From: Mesorhizobium erdmanii USDA 3471
GTDB taxonomy: Bacteria; Pseudomonadota; Alphaproteobacteria; Rhizobiales; Rhizobiaceae
Reading direction: 5' to 3'
DNA: 64,000 nt
Assembly: GCF_000472705.1 (NCBI RefSeq)
Contig: NZ_AXAE01000032.1
Span: forward strand, 1 to 64,000
Both the position numbers and the translations under genes were made by a program. Below are positions 16,631 through 25,100 of this stretch, in pieces. Under the pieces are notes generated by a model. The model ran no database searches. It saw only the letters and a program-made list of their open reading frames with translations, and was not told the origin of the DNA. Position 1 is the stretch's first letter. Each line of letters begins with the position of its first letter.

Positions 16631-17002
16631 TCAGAGCCGCTTCAGGTCGGTGACGGTGAGGTCGCTCTTGGCGTTGCCGGTGTTGAGCGTCGTCGCCGGC
16701 TCGAACATCAGCACCACGGGCTCTGGCGTCAGCGAACGCGGCCGGTGCTCGACACCGCGCGGCACGACGATGAAGTCGCCCTCGCCGAGCTCGACCGGAC
16801 CGTCGCGGAAATCGATGGCGATCCTGCCGCGCAGCACGAGGAAAGCTTCGTCCTCATTGTCATGCGCGTGCCAATCGAAAGCCTCGCCGAACTTGGCGAC
16901 CTTGGCCTGGCTGTCATTGACGTCGCCGGCGATGTGCGGATCGAAGACCTTGGCGATCTTTTGATCCGCTGCCTCTACGAGGTTTATCTTGCGCGGAGGC
17001 AT
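16631..17002 (-). CDS. Small cupin-domain protein
   Basis: 123 residues, a single cupin barrel. Motif 1 is FDWHAHDNEDEAFLVLRGRIAIDF with two His and a Glu as metal ligands, and motif 2 is GDFIVVPRGVEHRPRS with the last His; all expected ligands are present. Such proteins are often metal-dependent isomerases, dioxygenases or mannose-6-phosphate-isomerase-like, and the reaction cannot be told from sequence. It starts 4 bp after sucC and is followed by DUF1579 after 3 bp, so the two extra genes look like a unit inserted between sucC and sucD. Confidence 0.87.
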   Translation of the reverse strand: MPPRKINLVEAADQKIAKVFDPHIAGDVNDSQAKVAKFGEAFDWHAHDNEDEAFLVLRGRIAIDFRDGPVELGEGDFIVVPRGVEHRPRSLTPEPVVLMFEPATTLNTGNAKSDLTVTDLKRL

Positions 17003-17006
17003 CCGC

Positions 17007-18200
17007 TCAGCCCTTCACCGCTGCCACGATCTTCTTGGCCGCATCGTCGAGATCGTCGGCCGACACGACGTTGAGGCCGCTGTCGTTGATGATCTTCTTG
17101 CCGAGCTCCGCATTGGTGCCTTCCAGGCGAACGACCAGCGGCACCTTCAGCCCGACTTCCTTGACCGCGGCGATGACGCCCTCGGCGATGATGTCGCACT
17201 TCATGATGCCGCCAAATATGTTGATCAGTATGCCTTTCACCGCGGGGTCCTTGGTGATGATCTTGAACGCCGCAGTGACCTTCTCCTTGGACGCGCCGCC
17301 GCCGACATCGAGGAAGTTGGCGGGCTCGGCGCCATAGAGCTTGATGATGTCCATCGTCGCCATGGCAAGGCCGGCTCCATTGACCATGCAGCCGATATTG
17401 CCGTCGAGCGCGACATAGGCGAGGTCGTATTTCGACGCCTCGATTTCCTTCTCGTCCTCTTCGGTCGTGTCGCGCAGTTCGAGCACGTCGGGGTGGCGGA
17501 ACAGCGCGTTGTTGTCGAACGACACTTTCGCGTCGAGCACGCGCAGGCGGCCATTCTTCATGACGATCAGCGGGTTGACCTCAAGCAGGCTCATGTCCTT
17601 CTCAACAAAGGCCTTGTAGAGGATAGGGAACAGCGCGCTGCCGTCCTTGGCAGCAATGCCGTCGAGCTTCAACGCGCCGTTCAGTGCCTTGACGTCATCC
17701 GCCGTGACACCCTTTTCCGGATCGATGGCGACGGTGATGATCTTTTCCGGCGTATCATGCGCCACCGCTTCGATGTCCATGCCGCCTTCGGTCGAGACGA
17801 CGAAGGCGATGCGGCCGACTGAACGGTCGACCAGGATCGACAGATAAAGCTCGCGCTCGATGTCGGCGCCGTCCTCGATGTAGAGGCGGTTGACCTGCTT
17901 GCCGGCCGGACCGGTCTGCTTGGTCACCAGCGTGTGGCCAAGCATCTCGTTGGCGTTGGCAACGACTTCGGCGACCGACTTCGCCAGCCGCACGCCGCCC
18001 TTGGCGTCGGGCGACAATTCCTTGAACTTGCCCTTGCCGCGGCCGCCGGCATGGATCTGGCTCTTCACCACATAGAGCGGACCGGGCAGTGCTTTTGCCG
18101 CGGCTTCCGCCTCGCTTGCCTTGAACACCGGCACGCCTTCGGCCACCGGCGCGCCAAAGCTCTTCAGCAGCGCCTTGCCCTGATATTCATGGATGTTCAT
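17007..18200 (-). CDS. sucC: Succinyl-CoA ligase [ADP-forming], beta subunit
   Basis: ATP-grasp subunit of succinyl-CoA synthetase. 397 residues. MNIHEYQGKALLKSFG opens the ATP-grasp fold; VKSQIHAGGRGKGKFKEL is the Gly-rich nucleotide loop; LLEVNPLIVMKNGRLRVLDAK carries Mg ligands; GCMVNGAGLAMATMDIIK and VKGILINIFGGIMKCD are the C-terminal ligase domain. Thirty bp downstream of mdh, as in most rhizobia. Confidence 0.97.
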   Translation of the reverse strand: MNIHEYQGKALLKSFGAPVAEGVPVFKASEAEAAAKALPGPLYVVKSQIHAGGRGKGKFKELSPDAKGGVRLAKSVAEVVANANEMLGHTLVTKQTGPAGKQVNRLYIEDGADIERELYLSILVDRSVGRIAFVVSTEGGMDIEAVAHDTPEKIITVAIDPEKGVTADDVKALNGALKLDGIAAKDGSALFPILYKAFVEKDMSLLEVNPLIVMKNGRLRVLDAKVSFDNNALFRHPDVLELRDTTEEDEKEIEASKYDLAYVALDGNIGCMVNGAGLAMATMDIIKLYGAEPANFLDVGGGASKEKVTAAFKIITKDPAVKGILINIFGGIMKCDIIAEGVIAAVKEVGLKVPLVVRLEGTNAELGKKIINDSGLNVVSADDLDDAAKKIVAAVKG

Positions 18201-18230
18201 TGGGGACTGTCTCCAGGTCAGCGACTGGGT

Positions 18231-19199
18231 TTACTTCGAAGCGAGCTGCGGCGCGATCTTGACGCAGGCCTCGGTCAGGCCCTGCACGGTCGCCACCGAG
18301 CTGTCGAACATCTTCTGTTCGCTCTTGTTGAGGTCGATCTCGATGATGCGCTCGACGCCGCCGGCGCCGATCACAACGGGAACTCCGACATAGGTTCCCT
18401 TGACGCCATACTGGCCGGAGAGGTGCGCCGCGCAGGGCAGCACGCGCTTCTTGTCCTTGAGGTAGGATTCGGCCATCTGGATCGCCGAGGCCGCCGGCGC
18501 GTAATAGGCCGAGCCGGTCTTCAGCAGGCCGACGATCTCGGCGCCGCCGTCACGGGTGCGCTGGACGATCTGGTCGAGCTTCTCCTTCGAGGTCCAGCCC
18601 ATCTTGACGAGGTCGGGCAGCGGAATGCCCGATACCGTCGAATAGCGGATCATCGGCACCATGGAATCGCCGTGGCCGCCGAGCACGAAGGCGGTGACGT
18701 CCTCGACCGAAACCTTGAACTCCTCGGCCAGGAAGTAGCGGAAGCGCGCGCTGTCGAGCACGCCGGCCATGCCGACGACATGGGTCTTGGGCAGGCCCGA
18801 AAACTTCTGCAGCGCCCACACCATGGCGTCGAGCGGGTTGGTGATGCAGATGACGAAGGCCTTCGGTGCATACTTCTTCAGGCCGGCGCCGACCTGTTCC
18901 ATGACCTTCAAATTGATGCCGAGCAGGTCGTCGCGGCTCATGCCCGGCTTGCGCGGTACGCCGGCGGTGACGATGCAGACATCGGCGCCCTCGATGCCGG
19001 CATAGTCGTTGACGCCGGTCAGCCGGGAATCGAAACCATCGACCGGCGACGACTGCGCGATATCGAGCCCCTTGCCTTGCGGAATGCCCTCGGCAATATC
19101 GAACAGCACCACGTCGCCGAGATCCTTGAGGCCGATCATGTGGGCGAGCGTGCCGCCGATCATGCCCGAGCCGATAAGCGCTATCTTGTTGCGTGCCAT
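18231..19199 (-). CDS. mdh: Malate dehydrogenase
   Basis: NAD-dependent malate/oxaloacetate enzyme of the LDH-like MDH type. 322 residues starting at ATG 19199 (the frame stays open upstream, but ARNKIALIGSGMIGGTLAH is the true Rossmann start). Substrate loop Arg residues lie in TAGVPRKPGMSRDDLL; the catalytic His is in LGGHGDSMVP near 176. First gene of the mdh-suc run. A leader of about 220 nt separates it from a TATAAT-like box, and the upstream region is AT-rich for this genome. Confidence 0.96.
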   Translation of the reverse strand: MARNKIALIGSGMIGGTLAHMIGLKDLGDVVLFDIAEGIPQGKGLDIAQSSPVDGFDSRLTGVNDYAGIEGADVCIVTAGVPRKPGMSRDDLLGINLKVMEQVGAGLKKYAPKAFVICITNPLDAMVWALQKFSGLPKTHVVGMAGVLDSARFRYFLAEEFKVSVEDVTAFVLGGHGDSMVPMIRYSTVSGIPLPDLVKMGWTSKEKLDQIVQRTRDGGAEIVGLLKTGSAYYAPAASAIQMAESYLKDKKRVLPCAAHLSGQYGVKGTYVGVPVVIGAGGVERIIEIDLNKSEQKMFDSSVATVQGLTEACVKIAPQLASK

Positions 19200-19552
19200 G
19201 TGAGGATGTTTTCCCTTTGTCTGTGACTGCGCCCAAATCTTTGACGATCTGATGACGGTGCCGAGGAAGAGGCCGGTATGCTGCGGAAACCCGCGAGATT
19301 TCGCCGCACCCAATAGCTCCGGTGCGGAATAAATTCAAACGATTATTTCGACCCCAGCATTTTCAATCGGTTAGATGGTTTGGGATTTACGTAAACGTCA
19401 AAGTCTGTGAGCCGACTTTCTAGATATTATACAACTAGGGTGACAATTGGAGGGCTTGAAGGGCCGATGACGCCGTTGTGATGGGCTTCGCCAAGGACGT
19501 GTTCCACTTGAGGACGTCCGCGGGACAGCGCGAAGGATCGCTACCTTCGTCT
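19200..19552 (-). promoter_or_regulatory. Upstream region of the mdh-suc operon
   Basis: 353 bp without a gene, AT-richer than its surroundings. On the minus strand a TATAAT lies at 19431-19426 and could be the -10 box; no good -35 is at 17 bp. A palindrome ATTTACGTAAAC-like word is at about 19385-19396. These are weak, unproven signals. Confidence 0.35.
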
Positions 19553-20752
19553 TTAGGCCTGAGCCTGCTGCGCTTCAGCCGCCGCCTTCGCGTTCCGCCG
19601 CTCCGCCCATTCCTCGAGCCAGTCGCGGCTTTGCATCTCGATCAGCCGGGAGGACGTACGTTCGAACTCGAACACCTCGACGCCGCGTTTGGCAACATAG
19701 AGCTTATGCGGCGGGGCCTCGGCGCTCACCACCAGCCGCGTGTGGTGGTCGTAGAGCGTGTCTATCAACAGGATGAAGCGCTTGGCCTCGTTGCGCTTGC
19801 CTTCGCCCAGCACCGGCACGTGATCGATGAAGATGGTTGAAAAGCGCGCGGCGATCGCCAGGTAGTCGCGCGCGCCGAGCGGCTTTTCGCACAGTTCGGC
19901 AAAGGTGAACCGCGCCGCGCCATCCGCCGCGCGCGGCACAACCACCTGCCGCCCCTTGATGGTCAGCGACGTTGCCATCGCCGGCTCACCACGCGTCATC
20001 GTGCGCCATGCCTCGTCCAGCGCACGGTCGGCGGCCGCGTCGGCCGGCGTGACGTAGACCGGCGTGCGGGCGAGCTTTTCCAGCCGGTAATCCTTGTCGC
20101 TGTCGAGCGACAGCACCTGCGCGTGGCGTTCCAATATGCCGATGAACGGCAGGAACAGCTGGCGGTTCAGCCCATCGCGGTAGAGATTTTCCGGCGCCAC
20201 GTTCGAGGTGGCGATCAGCACGACGCCATTGGCGAACAGCGCCGCAAACAGCCTGGACAGGATCATCGCATCCGCGATGTCGGTGACCGAGAATTCATCG
20301 AAGCATAGAACCCAGGCCTGCTCGGCCAGCGCCTTGGCCACCGGCGGGATGGGGTCGTCTTCCTTGACGTCGCCATTCTTGCGCGCCTGCCGATGTTTCT
20401 GGATGCGGTCCTGCACATCGGCCATGAAGTCGTTGAAATGGACGCGGCGCTTGCGCCGGACCGGCAGCAGCTCGAAGAACATGTCCATCAGCATGGTCTT
20501 GCCGCGGCCGACACCGCCATGGATGTAGAGGCCCCTGACGACGTCGCGCGTCTCGCGCTTGCGGGCAAATAGCCAGCCCAGCGCACTGGATTTGTGCGCC
20601 AGTCGTTTTGCCGAGATTTCCGCTGTCAGCCGGTCGAGTGCCGCGGCGACGCGCTCCTGCGCCTCGTCGCGCTCGATCGCGCCGGTGTCCACCAGATGGT
20701 CGTAGCGCTGCCTGACGGTCGCATGGGTCTGGAGGCCGTCACGCAAATGCAT
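19553..20752 (-). CDS. zapE: AFG1-type ATPase, cell division protein ZapE
   Basis: AFG1/ZapE P-loop ATPase; ZapE acts on the Z-ring under low-oxygen growth in E. coli, and AFG1 relatives act in mitochondrial quality control. 399 residues. Walker A GGVGRGKTMLMD, Walker B LCFDEFSVTDIADAM with sensor IATSNVAPENLY, and an arginine-rich HFNDFMADVQDRI region typical of the family. In alphaproteobacteria this gene often lies beside mdh/suc, as here. It has its own ATG with no tight upstream gene, 109 bp after the lipoprotein gene. Confidence 0.92.
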   Translation of the reverse strand: MHLRDGLQTHATVRQRYDHLVDTGAIERDEAQERVAAALDRLTAEISAKRLAHKSSALGWLFARKRETRDVVRGLYIHGGVGRGKTMLMDMFFELLPVRRKRRVHFNDFMADVQDRIQKHRQARKNGDVKEDDPIPPVAKALAEQAWVLCFDEFSVTDIADAMILSRLFAALFANGVVLIATSNVAPENLYRDGLNRQLFLPFIGILERHAQVLSLDSDKDYRLEKLARTPVYVTPADAAADRALDEAWRTMTRGEPAMATSLTIKGRQVVVPRAADGAARFTFAELCEKPLGARDYLAIAARFSTIFIDHVPVLGEGKRNEAKRFILLIDTLYDHHTRLVVSAEAPPHKLYVAKRGVEVFEFERTSSRLIEMQSRDWLEEWAERRNAKAAAEAQQAQA

Positions 20753-20861
20753 CGGTCACGTCGTTTGTTCAGAGCAGGAATGCTCCAGAGGGACTGGGTG
20801 TGCCAAGATTCAGGTTGGGCTGCGCGCAGGCCGGCATCACCTGAATATCTGCATACCTAGC

Positions 20862-21401
20862 CTACCTTGTAAGCGAGATCGGCTGACCGTTGGAAGTCTG
20901 GCCGTCGAATTTCGAGCCGCCCGAGGAATAGAGCCGGGCCAGCGAGCCGCCATTCTCATCATAAAGCGTCAGCTGCTTGCCGGCGACGTTCCACGACTTG
21001 ATGCCGTCGATCGGCGCCGGGCAGTGCAGCGGTCCGGCGCGGAAGCCGGCGCCGAACTTGGTCTGCGGCGTCGCGATCTTGCAGCTCTGGCCGGAAACGC
21101 TGGCATTCCAGACGCCGGCGACGCTTGCCGCGCTGAGATCCGAGGCGCCGGCGGGCGCCGAGCCGTCCGGCGGCAGGGACGCGACCTGCGTGTTTGCCGG
21201 CGCGGTCGGGAATTGCGACGGGTCGGTGGCGCCGGGCGAAGCTGGCGGCGGCAACTGGTTGGAACTCACCTGGCCGGCAGGAGCCGCCGGCAGCGGTGCC
21301 GGCTGCTGGTCGTCCATCGACGAGAAGCGTGAGGTCGTGCAGCCGCTCGCAACGAGCGCAGCCAGCGATACGGCCACCAGGCCGCTTTTCGAAAAATTCA
21401 T
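20862..21401 (-). CDS. Omp19-like outer-membrane lipoprotein, Inh-type protease inhibitor
   Basis: 179 residues. Signal peptide with lipobox ASGC near residue 21 predicts a lipoprotein. A Pro/Ala/Gln-rich linker (residues ~30-90) is followed by a ~90-residue C-terminal barrel with the AprI/Inh pattern: VAGVWNASVSGQSCKIATP, then GPLHCPAPIDGIKSW (paired Cys) and LTLYDENGGSLARLY. Brucella Omp19 has the same architecture and inhibits host and bacterial proteases. Start at ATG 21401 fits the signal peptide; an upstream in-frame start would add 20 residues that do not. Confidence 0.88.
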   Translation of the reverse strand: MNFSKSGLVAVSLAALVASGCTTSRFSSMDDQQPAPLPAAPAGQVSSNQLPPPASPGATDPSQFPTAPANTQVASLPPDGSAPAGASDLSAASVAGVWNASVSGQSCKIATPQTKFGAGFRAGPLHCPAPIDGIKSWNVAGKQLTLYDENGGSLARLYSSGGSKFDGQTSNGQPISLTR

Positions 21402-21683
21402 TCCAACCTCCGTCGGATCCGGCTGGGGGGGAAGCCGTCCGCGCAATATCACTTCCACCAAGATGGAGAAGGTGGCGAAATTTCAACCCGATATGGTTAA
21501 AATTGAGTTTGCGGCAAGATTTGTTGCAAATTTATCGCAATCTCGGTGTGCCTGATCTCCCCGTCGCTCAAGTCCGTGGATGTCGACCGCTGCGGCGCCC
21601 GCTTCCGCATTCGCCCCGCGGATGCTTGCGCCAACCGGCGCAAGGCCTATGTCTAGGAGCCGAAATCCGCTGGAGCACAGACC

Positions 21684-22688
21684 TTGCCCGCGAGCAAAAG
21701 AGCCGCCAACCGCTATTACAGCGGCCCGCCCAGCGACCATTTCGACGGCGCCTTGTTCTTCAATCCCGGCGGCCAGCTGCCCGGCCGCTTCACCGCTCTG
21801 CTGAAATGGCAGTTTAACGGCCAGCGCTCGAAATGGCCGGCCGCCAATCCGAGCCCTTTTGCGCAGGCAAGGCCTGCCGCTCGGGTCGACGGCGCCGACC
21901 TCACCATAACCATGGTTGGTCACTCGACGCTGCTGGTCCAGACCGCCGGGCTGAATATCCTCACCGATCCGGTCTGGTCGCAACGCACCTCGCCGTTTTC
22001 CTTCGTCGGGCCAAAGCGCGCCAACGCGCCGGGCATCGCCTTCGACGACCTGCCGCAGATCGACCTCGTTCTCGTCAGCCACAATCACTATGACCATCTC
22101 GACCTCGCCACGCTGAAGCGGCTGAAGGAAAAACACGATCCGCTGGTGGTGACGCCGCTTGGCAACGACACCATCATCGCCGCCGCCGTGCCAGGCATGC
22201 GTCTGGCGGCGCATGATTGGGGCGACAGGGTCGAGGTCGGCGCCCACTCTGCTATCCATGTCGAGCCGGCGCATCACTGGTCGGCGCGCGGCGGCCGCGA
22301 TCGGCGCATGGCACTGTGGGCCGGCTTTGTTATCGAGACACCGGGCGGAAAGATCTATTTCGCCGGCGATACCGGCTTCCACGACGGCATCAACTACCGG
22401 CTGATGGCCGAGAAGCATGGCGACTTCCGCTTCGCCATCCTGCCGATCGGCGCCTATGAGCCACGCTGGTTCATGGCCCCGCAGCACCAGAATCCGGAAG
22501 AAGCGGTGCAAGGCATGAAGCTGTGCAGAGCCGCCTTCGCCGCCGGCTGCCACTGGGGCACTTTTCAGCTCACTGACGAACCGATGGACGAGCCGGTGCG
22601 CAAGCTGGCCGGGGCGCTTGAGGCGGAAGGCCTGCCGCAAGAGTGCTTTCGCGCCTTGCAGCCGGGAGAGGTGTGGGACGTGCCTTGA
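21684..22688 (+). CDS. MBL-fold metal-dependent hydrolase (NAPE-PLD-like)
   Basis: 334 residues of the metallo-beta-lactamase fold. ITMVGHSTLLVQTAGLNILTD is the typical entry; the zinc motif SHNHYDHLD (HxHxDH-like, with Asn for the usual middle residue neighbourhood) is near residue 132; later ligands are in EPAHHWSARG, FAGDTGFHDG and PQHQNPEEAV. The layout is that of the NAPE-PLD/RomA branch (UlaG-like), which hydrolyses phosphodiesters in lipids, but the substrate here is unknown. A TTG start at 21684 is supported by GGAG eight bases upstream; no better ATG fits. Confidence 0.86.
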   Translation: MPASKRAANRYYSGPPSDHFDGALFFNPGGQLPGRFTALLKWQFNGQRSKWPAANPSPFAQARPAARVDGADLTITMVGHSTLLVQTAGLNILTDPVWSQRTSPFSFVGPKRANAPGIAFDDLPQIDLVLVSHNHYDHLDLATLKRLKEKHDPLVVTPLGNDTIIAAAVPGMRLAAHDWGDRVEVGAHSAIHVEPAHHWSARGGRDRRMALWAGFVIETPGGKIYFAGDTGFHDGINYRLMAEKHGDFRFAILPIGAYEPRWFMAPQHQNPEEAVQGMKLCRAAFAAGCHWGTFQLTDEPMDEPVRKLAGALEAEGLPQECFRALQPGEVWDVP

Positions 22689-22763
22689 GTTCCGGCAAGG
22701 TTTGACGTTTACCCTAGGGCGGTTTTCGCCCACCATGGGGTATCACGGAACGGAGAGGCGCTT

Positions 22764-23330
22764 ATGAAATCGATCCTGGCTGCGCTGCTTGCCGCGGCAA
22801 TCTCGACCTCGGTCGCCCATGCCGGCGACATCGCCGATCGCGCCGCCGACGCCGAAAAGGCGCTGCAGGCTGGTGACGGTGCCGCGGCGCTGGAGAAATT
22901 CCGCGATGCCGAGGAGGCGCTTTGGAAGGCAATGCCGCTTGCCGTGATGAATGTCAGGCAGGTCGATTCGGCCAGCGGCTTCGGCATCTACAGCGAGCGG
23001 GCCAATCACATTTACAAGGCCGGCGAGAAGGTGGTGCTCTATATGGAACCGGTCGGCTATGGCTATGGCTCGGACGGCCTCGGCAACAGCCAGATCGGGC
23101 TTTTCGTCGACCTCACCGTGCTTTCCGAGGCGGGCGAGAAACTCGGCACATTCGAGAAGATCGGCAGCGTTCAGGTCGCGTCCCGCTCGCACAATCGCGA
23201 GCTGTTCTTCAAGCTGGATCTGTCCCTCGATGGCTTGCCGGCAGGCAAATACCGGTGCGACTTCCTCATGCACGACCAGAATTCCAGCAAGACGGCGCCA
23301 TTTAGCACGGACATCGAGATCGCCGGATAA
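22764..23330 (+). CDS. Exported protein of unknown function
   Basis: 188 residues. Clear signal peptide (MKSILAALLAAAISTSVAHA, cleavage near 20). A short helical stretch rich in Ala/Glu/Lys (residues 22-60) precedes an all-beta-like domain with the words IYSERANHIYKAGEKVVLYMEPVGY... and LPAGKYRCDFLMHD. Soluble, periplasmic. I do not recognise the family. An ATG-proximal GGAGAGG ribosome site supports the start. It stands between the MBL hydrolase and a DUF1328 gene, with no sign of co-function. Confidence 0.8.
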   Translation: MKSILAALLAAAISTSVAHAGDIADRAADAEKALQAGDGAAALEKFRDAEEALWKAMPLAVMNVRQVDSASGFGIYSERANHIYKAGEKVVLYMEPVGYGYGSDGLGNSQIGLFVDLTVLSEAGEKLGTFEKIGSVQVASRSHNRELFFKLDLSLDGLPAGKYRCDFLMHDQNSSKTAPFSTDIEIAG

Positions 23331-23425
23331 TTCGCCGCTGGCACGCGTCGCGGCCAGTGGGAACCCAGGCGCGACAGAAACGTTTTGATGCGGTTTCAAG
23401 ATCTATCGGCTTGCGAGGCATTCCC

Positions 23426-23587
23426 ATGATCAAATGGATCATCATTCTTCTGATCGTCGCCGCCGCGGCGAGCCTTCTAGGCATGCCGGCATTGGCCGGA
23501 GCCGCCGCCACCGGCGCGCGCATCCTTATCGGCATTGTGCTGGTCATCTTCCTGCTGGTGGTGCTTGGCATTTTCGCGGTGACGTAA
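23426..23587 (+). CDS. DUF1328 small membrane protein (YtjA type)
   Basis: 53 residues. Two hydrophobic helices, IKWIIILLIVAAAASLLGM and ARILIGIVLVIFLLVVLGIF, joined by a Gly/Ala turn: the full DUF1328/YtjA pattern, whose members are 50-60 residues and often stress-induced. Start ATG 23426 with GAGG eight bases upstream. Confidence 0.9.
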   Translation: MIKWIIILLIVAAAASLLGMPALAGAAATGARILIGIVLVIFLLVVLGIFAVT

Positions 23588-23704
23588 GCCCGGTGCCTTT
23601 ACGTCCGACCGTTTGGCAATAGTGGCGGTTTGAGGCCGTCCATGGTTCAAGCTTCCGATGTGGACGACAACGGCCGGATGGCCACCATCTTGGAGATTGC
23701 GATC

Positions 23705-24142
23705 ATGGTGCTCAAGCGCATGGACAACGTGGGAATCGTTGTCGAGGACCTCGAATCGACGATCGATTTCTTCCTCGAGCTCGGCCTTGAGCTCGAAGGG
23801 CGCGCCAAGATCGAAGGCGAATGGGCGGGGCGTGTCACTGGACTGGGCGATCAGCATGTCGAGGTCGCCATGATGCGCACTCCGGACGGCCACAGCCGGC
23901 TCGAACTCTCTCGCTTCCTCAGGCCGGCTGTCGTCGCCGATCACCGGAACGCGCCGGTCAACGCCTTGGGCTACCTTCGCGCGATGTTCACCGTGGACAA
24001 TGTCGACGATACGCTGGAAAGGCTGCGCACGCGCGGCGCCGAACTCGTGGGCGAAGTCGTCCAGTACAAAGACGTGTATCGGCTCTGCTACATCCGTGGC
24101 CCTGAAGGCCTTCTCATCGGACTTGCCCAGGAACTCGGCTGA
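23705..24142 (+). CDS. VOC-family protein (glyoxalase/dioxygenase-like)
   Basis: 145 residues, vicinal oxygen chelate fold. MDNVGIVVEDLESTIDFFLELGLEL starts the first module and LRAMFTVDNVDDTLERLRTRGAEL the second; it ends PEGLLIGLAQEL with the metal-ligand Glu position. The metal ligands appear partly present (Glu late), but the first-module His is replaced by Asn-Val context, so catalytic class is open. Start ATG 23705 is preceded by GGAG; the frame continues further upstream. Next gene is dapF, same strand. Confidence 0.8.
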   Translation: MVLKRMDNVGIVVEDLESTIDFFLELGLELEGRAKIEGEWAGRVTGLGDQHVEVAMMRTPDGHSRLELSRFLRPAVVADHRNAPVNALGYLRAMFTVDNVDDTLERLRTRGAELVGEVVQYKDVYRLCYIRGPEGLLIGLAQELG

Positions 24143-24215
24143 ACCGACGCCGGACTGGTAATTCCCGCCCGTTTCCGCCATATAGCGCCAAACGGACATG
24201 GAATGTCGCGGAGCC

Positions 24216-25100
24216 ATGGCAAGCACTGCCCCTTTCGCCAAGATGAACGGCATCGGCAACGAGATCATCGTAGCCGATATGCGCGGCCGTGCCGACAAGG
24301 TGACGGCGGCGGCGGCCCTTGCGTTGAATGCCGATGCCGCGACCCGCTTCGACCAGATCATGGCGATACATGATGCGAAGACGCCGGGTACCGCCTACTA
24401 TGTCGACATTCTTAATTCCGACGGCACCGGCGCCCAGGCCTGCGGCAACGGCATGCGCTGCGTCGTCCAGGCGCTCGCCGCCGAGACCGGCCAGAAGACT
24501 TTTACTTTCGAGACCCGTGCCGGCATCCTCAACGCCCGCGAACATGCCGACGGCACGATCTCGGTCGACATGGGCATTCCGCATTTCGGCTGGCAAGAGA
24601 TTCCGCTGGCCGAGGAGTTCCGCGACACCCGCATGATCGAATTGCAAATCGGCCCCATCGATGCGCCGGTGCTGCATTCGCCTTCCGCCGTCTCGATGGG
24701 CAACCCGCACGCCATCTTTTGGGTCGACCGCGACGTCTGGTCGTATGAACTCGAACGTTTCGGCCCGCTGCTCGAAAACCACCCGATCTTCCCCGAGCGC
24801 GCCAACATCACCATTGCCCAGGTGACGTCCACCGAGAGCATGATCATCCGCACCTGGGAGCGTGGCGCCGGCCTGACCAAGGCCTGCGGCTCGGCAGCCT
24901 GCGCATCGGTAGTGGCGGCGGCACGCACCAGGCGCACCGGGCGCAGCGTCAGCCTTCTGACGCCCGGCGGCGGCACGCTGCATGTCGAATGGCGCGACGA
25001 CGACCACGTCATCCTGACCGGCGCCGCCGAATGGGAATTTTCCGGCAGTTTTGATCCCTCGACCGGAACATGGGCCCGTGACACCGAAAGCGCGGCCTGA
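24216..25100 (+). CDS. dapF: Diaminopimelate epimerase
   Basis: Converts LL- to meso-diaminopimelate for lysine and peptidoglycan. 294 residues. The two active-site Cys are present in DGTGAQACGNGMRC and GLTKACGSAACAS, and FAKMNGIGNEIIV opens the first of the two mirror-image domains. Start at ATG 24216 (GGAG four bases upstream); an alternative ATG lies six codons before. The stop TGA shares its last base with the mtaB start. dapF-mtaB-ftsY order is common in Rhizobiales. Confidence 0.96.
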   Translation: MASTAPFAKMNGIGNEIIVADMRGRADKVTAAAALALNADAATRFDQIMAIHDAKTPGTAYYVDILNSDGTGAQACGNGMRCVVQALAAETGQKTFTFETRAGILNAREHADGTISVDMGIPHFGWQEIPLAEEFRDTRMIELQIGPIDAPVLHSPSAVSMGNPHAIFWVDRDVWSYELERFGPLLENHPIFPERANITIAQVTSTESMIIRTWERGAGLTKACGSAACASVVAAARTRRTGRSVSLLTPGGGTLHVEWRDDDHVILTGAAEWEFSGSFDPSTGTWARDTESAA

